From RPQJ01 sp963762315 (GTDB taxonomy: Bacteria; Pseudomonadota; Gammaproteobacteria; Steroidobacterales; Steroidobacteraceae): 64,000 nt of DNA. This document shows, in pieces, positions 26,340-36,578 of the stretch; the first letter of the stretch is position 1; each line of letters opens with the position of its first letter. A model generated the notes under the pieces. The model ran no database searches and was not told where the DNA came from. It saw only the letters and a program-made list of their open reading frames with translations. The DNA is taken from assembly GCA_963762315.1 (NCBI GenBank), contig CAVXKO010000003.1, forward strand, positions 558,001 to 622,000, written 5' to 3'. A program made the position numbers and the translations under genes.

Positions 26340-27352
26340 CGATGGAAGACACCCACGTCTCGCTGGCGCACGGCAATGGCGGGCGCTACATGCGCGAGCT
26401 GATCACCGAGATCTTCGCGCGCCACCTGTCGAACCCGTACCTGCGCACGGACATCGACGCCGCCGTGCTGCCGTGGAACGCGAAAGATGGCGAGTTGGCG
26501 TTCACCACGGACAGCTTCACGGTGCAGCCCATCGAGTTTCCCGGCGGCAACATCGGCTCGCTCGCCGTGCACGGCACGACCAACGATCTCGCGGTGGCCG
26601 GCGCGGTGCCGAAATACCTGAGCCTCGGCGTGCTGCTCGAGGAGGGCCTCGAGTTCGCCGTGCTCGAGCGCGTCGTGGCGGGGATTGCGGCGGCTGCGAA
26701 GGAAGCGGGTGTGGTCGTGGCGGCGGGCGATACGAAAGTCGTGCGGCGCGGGGAGGGTGGCGGCATCTACCTCAACACCAGCGGCATCGGCGTGAAGAAT
26801 CCCGCGCTGAAGATCGGCATCGAGTACATCCGTCCAGGGGACGCCGTGCTGGTCAGCGGCCCGGTGGGCGATCACGGCATTGCCGTGATGCTAGCGCGCG
26901 AGCAATTCGGATTGCGGGGCGATCTGCAGTCGGATGCGGCCAGCGTGCTGCCGCTGACGCTGGAAATTGCGAAGCTGTCCGGGTTGCGATTCATGCGCGA
27001 TCCGACGCGCGGCGGCATCGCCACCGTGGCGCACGAGATCGTGCACGGCAGCGGGTTCGGCGTGGTGTTCGCGGAAGAGCGCCTGCCGGTGCGGGATTCG
27101 GTTCGCTCCGTGTGCGAGATGCTGGGCTACGACCCGTATTTCCTGGCGTGCGAGGGGCGGGTCGTCGCGGTCGTCGCGGCGGAGCAGGCCGAGCGCGCGC
27201 TCGCGATGTGGCAGGCGTTGCCGTCCGGGCGCGACGCCTCGATCGTCGGGCACGTGCAGGAGAACCCCGCGCGGCTCGTGCTCAAGACGTCGATCGGCGG
27301 CGAGCGCGTGATCGAGGAACTCGAGGACGACCCGCTGCCGCGGATCTGCTGA
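26336..27352 (+). CDS. hypE: hydrogenase maturation protein HypE
   Basis: 338 residues from the GTG at 26336 (GTGA overlap with the previous stop); ATG 26342 is two codons in. Motifs: LAHGNGGRYMRELI, PGDAVLVSGPVGDHGIAVM, RDPTRGGIATVAHEI, and the required C-terminal PRIC whose Cys accepts the carbamoyl group and is dehydrated to thiocyanate. Last gene of the operon. No hydrogenase subunit follows. Confidence 0.97.
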   Translation: MTMEDTHVSLAHGNGGRYMRELITEIFARHLSNPYLRTDIDAAVLPWNAKDGELAFTTDSFTVQPIEFPGGNIGSLAVHGTTNDLAVAGAVPKYLSLGVLLEEGLEFAVLERVVAGIAAAAKEAGVVVAAGDTKVVRRGEGGGIYLNTSGIGVKNPALKIGIEYIRPGDAVLVSGPVGDHGIAVMLAREQFGLRGDLQSDAASVLPLTLEIAKLSGLRFMRDPTRGGIATVAHEIVHGSGFGVVFAEERLPVRDSVRSVCEMLGYDPYFLACEGRVVAVVAAEQAERALAMWQALPSGRDASIVGHVQENPARLVLKTSIGGERVIEELEDDPLPRIC

Positions 27353-27362
27353 TCCACATCTT

Positions 27363-27457
27363 TACCTCTCCCGCTTGCGGGAGAGGTCGGCGCAGCCGGG
27401 TGAGGGTTCCTACCTCTCCCGTCTACGGGAGAGGTCGGCGCAGCCGGGTGAGGGTTC
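27363..27457. repeat. two tandem copies of a 47-bp palindromic (REP-like) repeat
   Basis: Copies at 27363-27409 and 27411-27457, identical except in the 4-nt loop (CTTG and TCTA). Each contains CCTCTCCCG-N4-CGGGAGAGG, a 9-bp hairpin, followed by TCGGCGCAGCCGGGTGAGGG. The copies lie between the convergent hypE and the SnoaL-like gene; similar short repeats are scattered in many proteobacteria. They may serve as terminators. Confidence 0.85.
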
Positions 27458-27823
27458 TCAGCCGCCCGCGAACAGCGGGTTCACGTCCATGTAAATCTGG
27501 TAGCGGCCGATCTTCCCGCCGCGGAAATGGAACACGTCCACGAACGGCAGAGTGATCTGGCTGCCGTCGAGGCGCGTGTAGGTCACCAGGCCCTCGCACG
27601 CGGCGGTATCCGTGCCCTCCCAGGCCGTCAACAGCCGGTGCTGGCTGCGCTGGATCATTCCGAAAAAGCCGGACACTGCGGCGCCGATGCCGGCATGGCC
27701 GACGGCTGCGGGCGCATTTCCGAACACGAACTCGCCGTCCACGGCGAGATACGAAAGAAATCTCTCGGTGTCCTTGGCGTCGATCGACGCCAGGAGTGAA
27801 TTCCACCAGTCCATCGAAGGCAT
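27458..27823 (-). CDS. SnoaL/NTF2-like protein
   Basis: 121 residues from the ATG at 27823, chosen because AGGAG lies just upstream and the NTF2-like fold begins at once (MDWWNSLLASIDAKDTERFL). Core strands are visible: VDGEFVFGNAP, CEGLVTYTRLDGSQITLPFV and DVFHFRGGKIGRYQIYMDVNPLF, typical of SnoaL-like isomerases and related binding proteins. No catalytic identity can be assigned. Its stop directly abuts the second repeat copy. Confidence 0.8.
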   Translation of the reverse strand: MPSMDWWNSLLASIDAKDTERFLSYLAVDGEFVFGNAPAAVGHAGIGAAVSGFFGMIQRSQHRLLTAWEGTDTAACEGLVTYTRLDGSQITLPFVDVFHFRGGKIGRYQIYMDVNPLFAGG

Positions 27824-28206
27824 GCGAGATTGCTCCTGCTGGCTTGAGTCCGGGCTGCGTCTTCGATGCGCAGCGCGCGCATCTTGCCACGCGTTTCGCA
27901 CGTCGTCAGCGTCGATGTCGTCGTCGATGCATGGGTCTCGCGCGTCGAGTCGATCGCGCCATTGCGGCGATCAATGCGCACTTTCCCCTAGGCCTTCTTG
28001 CGCCGATGCGAACCACTTGCAGCCGCGCTGTTGCGGGAAGGCGTGATGTGATCATTGCGAGAAGAAAAGGTTCCCAAACTTCGGATTTCCGAAGTTATGG
28101 ATGTTGCACCGCACTCCTACTATGCACTCCGAGTTTTCAGTGGCGGTTTTCGTAGCAACCAGATCGAAGAACTCGATTTCGGCCGCTAAGTTCAAGGGAG
28201 TCAATC
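27824..28206 (+). other. non-coding gap upstream of the first decaheme gene
   Basis: About 380 bp with no supported gene. It must contain divergent promoters for the SnoaL-like gene and the decaheme gene. A perfect 8-bp inverted repeat is annotated separately. AAGGGAG at 28194-28200 is the ribosome binding site of the decaheme gene. No clear -35/-10 pair was found. Confidence 0.5.
28077..28096. promoter_or_regulatory. 8-bp inverted repeat, possible operator
   Basis: AACTTCGG-ATTT-CCGAAGTT, a perfect palindrome with a 4-bp centre, about 110 bp upstream of the first decaheme start. It has no T-run, so an operator or 5'-UTR hairpin is likelier than a terminator. Confidence 0.4.
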
Positions 28207-30699
28207 ATGAGACTTGCATCACTTTCCCGCAGTGCGCGAGTGGCGGTTCCGCTCGTTGCGTTGCTTGCGCTGGGTGCCGGCATGGCCGGCTGTTCCGGCG
28301 ATGACGGCAAGACCGGGCCCGGCAGGTCCTCCCGGAGGCACGGGCGGAACGGGTCCGACGGGCCCGACGGGACCGGGCCTCGATCCGATCGCTTCGGCGA
28401 AACCCGAATCCTGCCTGACTTGCCACAGGGAACAGGGCGTCGACCACCAGAACGTCTATCGCGACTACCTCGATGCGAAGACGAAGAGCAAGTTCCAGAT
28501 GAATCTGACGTCGCTCACCGCCGCGCCGAGCGCGACCGCGGGCAAGTACGACGTCACGCTGGCGTTCAACGTCAAGAAAGTCGACGCGAACGGTGTCAAC
28601 TTCATTCCGTATGACGAGCCCGGCCTTGCGTCGCTGGACCAGAAGCGATTCACGGTCCAGGGCTACTTCCCGGGTGAGCCGGTCTTCAAGTTCCAGGGGG
28701 CGTACACCACGGGACTGAGCTCGATCACCAGTCTCGGCAGCGGCAACTACACGGCATCTGCGAAGGCCGTCTCCTATGACCCGACGACCCTGGTGGGGCT
28801 GGCAGGCTTACGGCTACATCGCCGAGAGTGTGCTCGAGGACCGAGGGCTTTGCCCTCTATGCCGACGTGGCCGATGATGGCCTGACCGGCGGTGCGGCGA
28901 CCACGACCCCATACGCTTCTCTCGCCAGCGTGGAAGGCTGCGAAGACTGCCACGGCAAGCCGTACCTGAAGCACGGCTATCGCGCGGCAGTGGTCGATGG
29001 CCTGACCCGTTTGCGGCGTGCAAGGAATGCCACTACGACGATCGCACGGGTGGACACCTCGACTGGCAGTGGATGGTCGACCAGCCGCTGAGTGGGCCGC
29101 GCGTTCGACTCAGAACCCGCCCCTCGGGCTCCTGATCCGACCAAGTATGCGTACAAGGCCAGCGTGATGCAGGACACGCACCAGTACGCATGCGATGGAA
29201 TTCCCGTATCCGATGTCGATGTCGAACTGCTACACGTGCCATCGCAGCCAGGCCAAGATCGACGCGGTCACGGCGGACAGCTTCTTCAAGCCGGCAACCT
29301 GCAAGAGCTGCCATCCCGTTGACGGAAAGGACGCGTGGGACGGCCAGAAGTACAATCAGCCGAAGCGCGCACCGGCGTTCACGGACCTGTGGACCGGCAA
29401 ACGTGGCCATCGTTCCACGACATCAGCGCTATTGCTCGACTGCCACAAGACGGTGGTGTGGCCAGCACGTTCAAGGAGTACCACTACGGCTACAGCGACA
29501 AGATCTACAACGCGTCCGGCCCGCGGTACGCGGACATCGCAGCCAACAAGGTCTCGATCGACGCAGTGACGCTGACCGGCAACGTCCTGGACGTCAAGTT
29601 CAGCGCGGTAACGCCGCGATCGTCCCGACACTGACGCTGTCGTTCTACGGCTACGACGCCAAGAACATGCTCGTCAGCTCGCACACGCGGGACAACGGCG
29701 CCAAGGACTGCAGCGGCAAGCTGCCGCTACGAAATCGCGATCGACGGCAACCCGGTCTCGGCAGCCAACGCGAACCGACTGTTCGCGGTGCAGGCGACAG
29801 CAAGGCGGGCGCCTGGCACGTACAGATGGACCTCACGAAGTACGTGCAGCCGACCAACACGGGCCTGGCCACATCCCGACGCTGATCACCGCCGGCAAGA
29901 TCAAGAAGGCGGAAATCGTGGTGATGCCGGAGCTCGAGAACGCCGGTGGCGAGTCGTTGCGCTCAACGTTGCGACCAAGACGTTCGACCTGGTCGGGAAG
30001 GCATTCGTCGCCGACTACTTCCAGGACAAGAATGCCGTCGTCGAGCGTGCGAAGTGCAACAAGTGCCACGACGCGCTCGGCACGACGTTCCACGAGGCCT
30101 TTACGGTGGCAACGTGACGTGTGCAGGACGTGCCATGTGACGACGTCCGGCGGTTCGCATCTCGAGATGCAGTCGCGCGGCATCGACTCCTACGCCCATG
30201 CGATCCACAGGTTCCAGTACTTCGACACGGGCGACGTCGACATCCACGATCGCGGATTCAAGGACCCGGTGTTCGCGAAGAGGTACCAGCTGCACATCGA
30301 GCATGGCTTCCCGAACTTCACGATCAAGAACTGCGAAGCCTGCCACGTGACGTCCGGCAGCGCCGGTGCCGGTGACGTACAACCCGGCGGACAACACCAA
30401 GTCGTTGCCGGGCCTCGAGTCGGCGGCTTACACGCTGACGCAGGGCTGGGTTGACCTCTCGACCGGCGCCCCGACGGCGGGTCCGCGCAACATCGGCAGG
30501 GTGCCGGCACTCGTCACCGGTCCGGCTTCGCCGGGCCTGCGGCGGCTGCCACAAGGCGATCCTGATCGGCGAGGACGACGAAGCCAAACTGGCCTCCTTC
30601 AACTCGCACATGGCGATGGGCGGCTACAACGTCGAGAACGACACGGCCGGCTCCTACGTCTACAAGATGATCGACAGGATCATGACCTTCTTCAAGTAG
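28207..30699 (+). CDS. OmcA/MtrC-type decaheme lipoprotein cytochrome (frameshifted as sequenced)
   Basis: Surface electron-transfer protein. Begins MRLASLSRSARVAVPLVALL with lipobox AGC near residue 29, then a collagen-like Gly/Pro/Thr stretch. Heme motifs in order: CLTCH (near 28412), CEDCH, CKECH, CYTCH, CKSCH, a damaged xxDCH near 29440, CNKCH, CRTCH, CEACH, CGGCH; ten in all, spaced 1+5+4 with beta-rich segments between. The reading frame changes more than a dozen times (about 28325, 28804, 28845, 29006, 29091, 29187, 29400, 29440, 29615, 29728, 29780, 29870, 29950, 30112, 30360, 30540). Good cytochrome sequence continues on both sides of each, which points to consensus errors rather than decay. 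Ends YKMIDRIMTFFK at 30699. Family assignment is firm; exact protein sequence is not. Confidence 0.82.
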
Positions 30700-30710
30700 A
30701 CGAGGCGTGC

Positions 30711-30734
30711 GAGGTGGGCCTGCGGGCCCACCTC
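30711..30734 (+). terminator. first of two identical hairpins after the decaheme gene
   Basis: Stem GAGGTGGGCC / GGCCCACCTC with loop TGCG, 11 bp after the stop codon, no T-run. The same stem recurs 50 bp downstream. Confidence 0.5.
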
Positions 30735-30760
30735 CAACCCCCTCGGTAGATGAGTCATAC

Positions 30761-30791
30761 GAGGTGGGCCATGGGGCCCACCTCTTTTTTT
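30761..30791 (+). terminator. intrinsic terminator with the same stem plus a T-run
   Basis: Stem GAGGTGGGCC / GGCCCACCTC (30761-30770, 30775-30784), loop ATGG, followed by seven T (30785-30791). Ends the transcript of the first decaheme gene. Confidence 0.88.
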
Positions 30792-30816
30792 GGGACATGT
30801 GCCGGGCAAGAGGCAC

Positions 30817-30850
30817 GAAAAGAAAAGGCCGGGCAAGGTGCCCGGCCTTC
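30817..30850 (-). terminator. intrinsic terminator of the OB-fold lipoprotein gene
   Basis: 10-bp stem AAGGCCGGGC / GCCCGGCCTT (30825-30834, 30840-30849) with a 5-nt loop. On the minus strand it is followed by CCTTTTCTTTTCG, so it serves the minus-strand gene that ends at 30898. Confidence 0.8.
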
Positions 30851-30897
30851 GTGCGTCGATCGAGGCGGCCGGCAATCCGGCCGTCGTCGTCAACCGC

Positions 30898-31422
30898 TCA
30901 CAGCGCGCCGCCCGACTCGATCTTGACCTCGGCGTCCTCGAGGATCACTGGGTACTGGTACCCCATGCCGAAGTCCTTGTTGAGCGTCACCGTGCCGGTG
31001 ACGAGCACGGTGTCGCCCACCTTGGCAAGCGGCTTGGAGGTCGTGGTGACCGTCAGGTCGTTGGTGCCGTCCTGGCCGGATCCGTCGCGGACGTGCAGCC
31101 AGTCCTTGCTCATGATTCCGGAATTGGCCTTCACAACCTTGCCACGCAGGGTCACTTTCTTGTTCGCCAGCGTGTCCTTCCCGGCATACAGCTCGGCCAC
31201 GGTCTGGCCGCCTTCGGCCTTGGCAATGCCGGACAGGTCGACCGCTGCACCGGCGTTGGCGGCGGGAAGCGGGTGAGCGGTGTCCATCTGCGGGCCGGCG
31301 GCCGGGGCGGCCGGTGCCGGCGCCTGGGCGGCGGCCTGGGCCGACGGCTGTTCCTTGCTGCAGCCTTGCAGCGTCATGAGGACGGCGAATGCGAGAACGC
31401 TCGCGGTTGTTGCCTTTGTCAC
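30898..31422 (-). CDS. OB-fold lipoprotein (NrfJ-like)
   Basis: 174 residues from the GTG at 31422. Lipoprotein signal ending LMTLQGC, an Ala/Pro-rich linker, then an OB-like domain: KKVTLRGKVVKANSGIM, KDWLHVRDGSGQDGTNDLTV and VGDTVLVTGTVTLNKDFG. Such OB-fold lipoproteins occur near periplasmic multiheme enzymes (NrfJ type), and this one lies inside the decaheme cluster on the opposite strand, with its own terminator. The role is unknown; a cofactor or assembly function is a guess. Longer starts upstream to 31479 give no signal peptide at the N-terminus. Confidence 0.82.
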   Translation of the reverse strand: MTKATTASVLAFAVLMTLQGCSKEQPSAQAAAQAPAPAAPAAGPQMDTAHPLPAANAGAAVDLSGIAKAEGGQTVAELYAGKDTLANKKVTLRGKVVKANSGIMSKDWLHVRDGSGQDGTNDLTVTTTSKPLAKVGDTVLVTGTVTLNKDFGMGYQYPVILEDAEVKIESGGAL

Positions 31423-31695
31423 AGCGGGAAATCTCCGGAATGAAAGATGTGGAGTGGGAAGGGCCGATTCGGGTCGCAAAGTCTAATGAGGAATTGCACG
31501 CATCGCATCCGTGCTCTCCCGGTGCAGCGCGCGGGGTTCGAGAACTGGCCTGAGTCTACTTCGGTTTATCGCTATACGAGTTGCAACACCGGGGTCCTAC
31601 CATCCCTCCCTGCGACTTTCCGGCATCCGCCGGCTGGTCAGGGAACTGGTGGACCGCATGATGCGGTGCAAATTCCAACGAGTACGGAGTCACCC

Positions 31696-33987
31696 ATGAG
31701 AGTTTCGAGCGCGCGAGGCATTCTGCGATCCCGCGTGCCAGCGATGGCATTGCTGGCGCTGGCGGCGATAGGTATCGCTGGTTGCACGGGTGACCAGGGT
31801 CCGCAGGGTGACAACGGCCCGCCGGGACCGGTGGGACCTCCGGGAGGCGGTGGCGGCGGAACGGGCCCGACGGGGCCCACCGGCATCGAGCAGGGCGCCA
31901 ACGTCTCGCTCGGCAACGGCAGCGCACTGACCGCCGAACAGATCCGGCAGATCGGCACGCTCGTGGCGACGATCGACAAGGTCTCGCTCACCACGGCCAC
32001 GGCCGTGCGCAATCCGGTCATCGAGTTCACGCTCAAGACACCATATGGCGGCGCGGTCACCGACCTCGCGCCAAGTGTGCTCAACGTCATGGTCGCGAAA
32101 CTGATCCCGGCGTCCGGTAACAAGCCGGCCCGCTGGCAGAGTTACGTCAACCGCAACCAGGATGCGTCGGCGGGTCCCAAGCCGATCGCAAAGGCGATCC
32201 AGGCCAACACCGAGGGCGGCGCGAACGGCGTGCTCGAGCAACTCTCGACCGCCGGCAAGTATCGCTATACGTACAAGGTGGATCTTGCCGCCGTCACGAC
32301 TCCGCTTGCGGTCGCGTACGAGCCGTCGCTCACGCATCGCGTCGGCCTCGAGATCCGGATGTCGGGCGCTGCGGAAGAACTGGCGCCGGATAACCCGGTG
32401 AAGGATTTCGTGCCCAGTGGCGGCGCCGGCTCCGGCAGCAAGCTCGTCGCCGCGACGGCGAACTGCGCCGATTGCCACGTGCGCTTCGACCTGCACGGCG
32501 GTCCGCGCCGCACCGTCGAGTACTGCGTCACCTGCCACAACCCCGGCACGGTCGACCCGGACAGCGGCGAGTCGGTCGACATGGCCTACATGGCCCACTC
32601 GATCCACAGTGGCGAAGACCGGGCCAAGCCGTACGTCATCTATGGCTTCGGCGGCAGCGTCAACGATTTCAGCGAAGTGACGTACCCGCAGTCGCGCCTG
32701 TTCTGCGAAACCTGCCACACGAACTCCGCGGCCTCGCCGAACGGCGACGACTGGAAGACCCAGGTGGCCGCCTCGCAGTGCGGCGGCTGCCACGTTGCGG
32801 GCCTGGGCAAGACGTACAGTTATGCCACGGGCCTCTTTACCAACACCTACGCGCACTCGACGTTCGCCTTCATCGCGAACGACGGCGAGTGCCTCGACTG
32901 CCACACGGCCTCGGGCGTGGCGGGCGCGACGCTCGCCAACCACGACACCGGCCCGCGCCTGGCGAAAGAACTGGGCGCGCAGTTCAAGTTCGAGATCCTG
33001 GCCGTGACGAACGTCGGCCTGAGCAAGACCCGAACGTCAAGTTCAAGGTTTCCAAGCCAGGTGGGACGGCGTACAACATCGTCACGGACAAGGCATTCAC
33101 GACTTCCGGCGCGAGCTTGAACATCAACCTCAGCTGGGACGCGGCGACGGACATACGAACGCGCTTGCCAACGGGACGCAGCCGGGACTGCGGTCTGCCA
33201 GCCGCCGCGACGCAGCGGCTATGCGATCCAGACGAACATCCAGCAGATCCGGGCGGCCGCCACGACGGCCGGCCAGGGCGCAGATGGCAGCTACACCATC
33301 CCGTTCTTTACGGCGGTGCCGGTGGACACCGCGAACCTCACATTCCAGATGGACGGCCATCCGAAGGCCCTGCCTCCGGGTGAGGTGGACTGGGCGAAGT
33401 CAGTCAATGCGGCCGCACCGATGTCGCTCTTCTACACCGGCACGCAGCGGGTACGGCTCGTGAGCGAGGCGAAGTGCAACAAGTGCCACGAGCAGCTCTC
33501 CTTCCACGGCGCCAACCGCAACGGCGACCCACAGGCATGCCTCGTATGCCACAACTCCAGCGGCGGCTACGGCGACAATGCGGATATCGCTGGCCCGATC
33601 GCCCTGGGCGCGTTGGCCCACAACATCCACGCCGGCAAGTCATGCCGCTTACGGCCGATATCACGTATCCACAGAGCCTCGCGCGATGCCAGGCGTGCCA
33701 TGTCGAAGGCACGTACTACACCGCCCGCGCGGGCGCGATCGCGATCAGCACGGGACCGGGTACCGACCAGTTCAACATGAACGACGATACCTGGGATTCC
33801 GCGACCGCAGGCACCTGCGGGACCTGCCACAGCGATGGTCCGGCGCGGGCCCACATGACGGGAACGGTGGCTCGTTCGGCGTCGTCGGTCGGAAAGACGC
33901 TAGACGCCGTCGTCGGCCCAGGAGTCGTGCTCCGTCTGCCATGGCAAGGACCGCATCGCGGACACGGCCAAGGCGCACGCCGAGTGA
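31696..33987 (+). CDS. OmcA/MtrC-type decaheme lipoprotein cytochrome (frameshifted as sequenced)
   Basis: Starts MRVSSARGILRSRVPAMALL with lipobox IAGC near residue 31, then a long collagen-like GPxG stretch to about residue 60. The first 440 residues are in one frame: a beta domain, then CADCH, CVTCH, CETCH, CGGCH, CLDCH. After a second beta domain come CNKCH, CLVCH, CQACH, CGTCH, CSVCH: ten hemes in two groups of five, the arrangement of MtrC/OmcA with two pentaheme domains. Frame changes occur near 33027, 33155, 33210, 33643, 33860 and 33925. The end at 33987 (DTAKAHAE) is reached after repairing these. As sequenced no single frame spans it. Likely an outer-membrane surface cytochrome working with MtrAB. 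Confidence 0.87.
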
Positions 33988-34123
33988 TGCGGGCCCTCCC
34001 GGCCACTGCGCGCCCTGCGCTCGCTCCGCCCCGGACGGCCGGGGCGGGCGGCGGGTCGCGCAACCGGGCGCGCAGCACGCCACCCCTTACGTTTCGACGC
34101 ACAGGTCGATTGGAGACCGAGTC

Positions 34124-36546
34124 ATGACATCGCTCAAAGCCCGTGAGGTGGTTCGTTCCGCCCGGCCCTGGCTGCTCCTCACCGCGTGCGTCGCGCTGGG
34201 ACTGGCCGCCTGCACCGGCGATTCCGGGAAGATCGGGCACCGGAAGGTCCTCCGGGACCGTCAGGCCCTCCGGGCCAGCCGCCCGACCGGGCGACCAACC
34301 CGATCGCCTCGGCGAAGGTCATCAATGCGTCGATCACGAACGTCACGGTGCCGGACGACGGCAGGCCCGTCGTCGAAGTGCGCCTGACCAACGAGACGGG
34401 CACGCCGCTCGGCGGGTTGCCCGCCGGCAACATCCGTTTCGTCCTCGCCCGCCTCGAGCCGGGCCTCATCGGCAAGTCGAGCACCTGGCATGCGGTCACG
34501 CGGCAAGACCGAAGCGTTCCCGGGAAGCCCGGCACCGACGCCGGCCAATCGCGTCACGGGTACCGGACCGAAGAACCAGGCGACCGCGGAGAAGGCCACC
34601 GACGGCACCTGGACGGAAGGCAGCCTCAAGAACGGCGTCTATACCTACAGGTTCAAGCAGAGCCTGAAGGGCATCAGCGACATTCCCTACGACCCGAATC
34701 TCATCCACCGGGTCGGCCTCGAGATCCGCACGTCGCCGAACATCACGCCGACGAACATCCCGGCGAACAACGCCGACCTTCACCTGGATGCCGGCGACGG
34801 GCAATGCCGTGGCGTCCAGTCCGGCCGCGAGATCGTCGACAACGATACCTGCAATGCTTGCCACGACAGCCTGTCGGTGCACGGCGAACGGGCGCTTCGA
34901 CCTGCAGTACTGCGCGATGTGCCACGAGTCGTACTCGTTCGACGCGCAGTCGGGCAACAGCATCGACCTGAAGGTGATGATCCACAAGATCCACTCGGGC
35001 GAGACGCTGCCGAGCGTCGAGAACGACCCGAACAATCCGAAGGACAACGGGTTCTACGGCATCTTCGGCTACGGCAACACGTTCACCGACTTCAGCGACG
35101 TCGTTTATCCGCAGGACAAGCGCAACTGCCAGACCTGCCATGAGGAGAGCGACTCCGAGACGCCGCAGGCCAGCAACTGGCGCAAGACGGTGAACACGGA
35201 GGCCTGCGGCGCCTGCCACGACAACGTGAACTGGACCACCGGCGCGAACCACGGCGGCGTGGCCGCGACCGACGAGCAGTGCGAAACCTGCCACGGCCCG
35301 AACTCGAACGATCGAGTCCGGCAACCTGCGGCCGCAGGTCGCGCACCTCATACCCGGAGAACGAGGCCGCGAAGAAGTTCAAGTTCGAGGTGGTCAAGGT
35401 CCAGGCATCAAGGCCGACGGTTCGCCGGGCGCGACGTCCTGTGCCCGACGGCGACGAAGGGCTGCAAGGTGCTGCCGGGCGAGTACCCGCTGGTCACGAT
35501 CAAGGTGAGCGATCCGACCAAGAGCCGAGAGCGCGGCGTACAAGATCACCGATCCGGCGTTCACCAACACGATTCCGTGCAGCCGGCCACGAGGTGCACG
35601 CCGACGGCGGCGCGGCTGCGCGCACGCGTCGCGTACACGACGCAGAACTTCACCAACCCGGCGCAGCGGCAGCACGCCCGGCACAGCCGATCCAGATCGA
35701 CTTTCTGTCGACGGCGGCGGCCCCGCCGGGTGCGCCGGCGGCGGCGGGCGGTCCGCCGACGCTCAACGCGGACGGCACTTATACCAAGGCAGGCGCCAAG
35801 CCGCTGCCGGCGGACTGATCGGCGGCTACCGGCGAGGCGTTCCTCGAGGGCCGCACGATCGTCGACATCGAACTCCGAGCCGGCCGCGACTGAGTATCGC
35901 CGAGGTGGGCGTGACCTCGTCGGCCGGCGTGAACTTACCCGATCACCGACGCCACGGCCGTGGCGCGTCGCCCGATCGTCGACATCGACAAGTGCAACGA
36001 CTGCCACCAGAAGCTCTCGTTCCACGGCGACAACCGCAACGACAACACCGAGTTGTGCGCCGACATGCCACAACCCGGAGCAACGCGAGCGGGCGCGACC
36101 GCTGGCGGCGGGCCGGCCGTTCGACTTCAAGCTGATGATCCACGGCGATCCACGCCGGGACCTACAACTTCGGCGGCCTGTCGCTTCGCCGACGTCGTGT
36201 ATCCGGGCAAGATCAACAACTGCGAGGGTTGCCACAAGCCCGGCACGTACTACCCGGTGGATCCGACGAAGGTGTTCGCCACCTCGATCACGCGTGGCGC
36301 GAACGCGGCCTCGCCGAGCGACGACATCGCCGTACACGCCGAACGCGGCCGTGTGCTCGTCGTGCCACACGAGCGCGCAGGCGAAGACGCACATGGACGC
36401 AGAACGGCGGCTCGTTCAATGCCACCAAGAACGCGAACGGCACCAGCAACGAGGCGGCGTCCGAGACTTGCGGCACCTGCCACGGCGCCGGGCGCGCGGC
36501 GGACGTCAAGGTCGAGCACAAGGTCGGCGAGTTCCAGTACAACTGA
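34124..36546 (+). CDS. OmcA/MtrC-type decaheme lipoprotein cytochrome (frameshifted as sequenced)
   Basis: Starts MTSLKAREVVRSARPWLLLT with lipobox LAAC near residue 30, then a short collagen-like stretch (PEGPPGPSGPPG). Hemes: CNACH, CAMCH, CQTCH, CGACH, CETCH (34855-35295), a beta-rich domain, then CNDCH, a damaged CATCH near 36057, CEGCH, CSSCH, CGTCH (35997-36490): ten in two groups of five. Frame changes occur near 34232, 34500, 34800, 34835, 34890, 35305, 35415, 35530, 35590, 35665, 35820, 35880, 35935, 36060, 36100, 36150, 36335 and 36400. It ends VGEFQYN at 36546, 32 bp before mtrA, so it is probably the operon partner of mtrAB. Confidence 0.85.
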
Positions 36547-36578
36547 TGCCGACGACAACACAGCAACGGACTACAGCC

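Noticed and set aside
27363..27457. Two direct repeats that could start a CRISPR array
   Set aside because: Only two copies separated by one base, no spacers and no cas genes; they are hairpin repeats.
28207..36546. Programmed frameshifting in the decaheme genes
   Set aside because: Breaks are numerous, irregular, have no shared slippery sequence, and the same error pattern occurs in rpoB and ribosomal protein genes.
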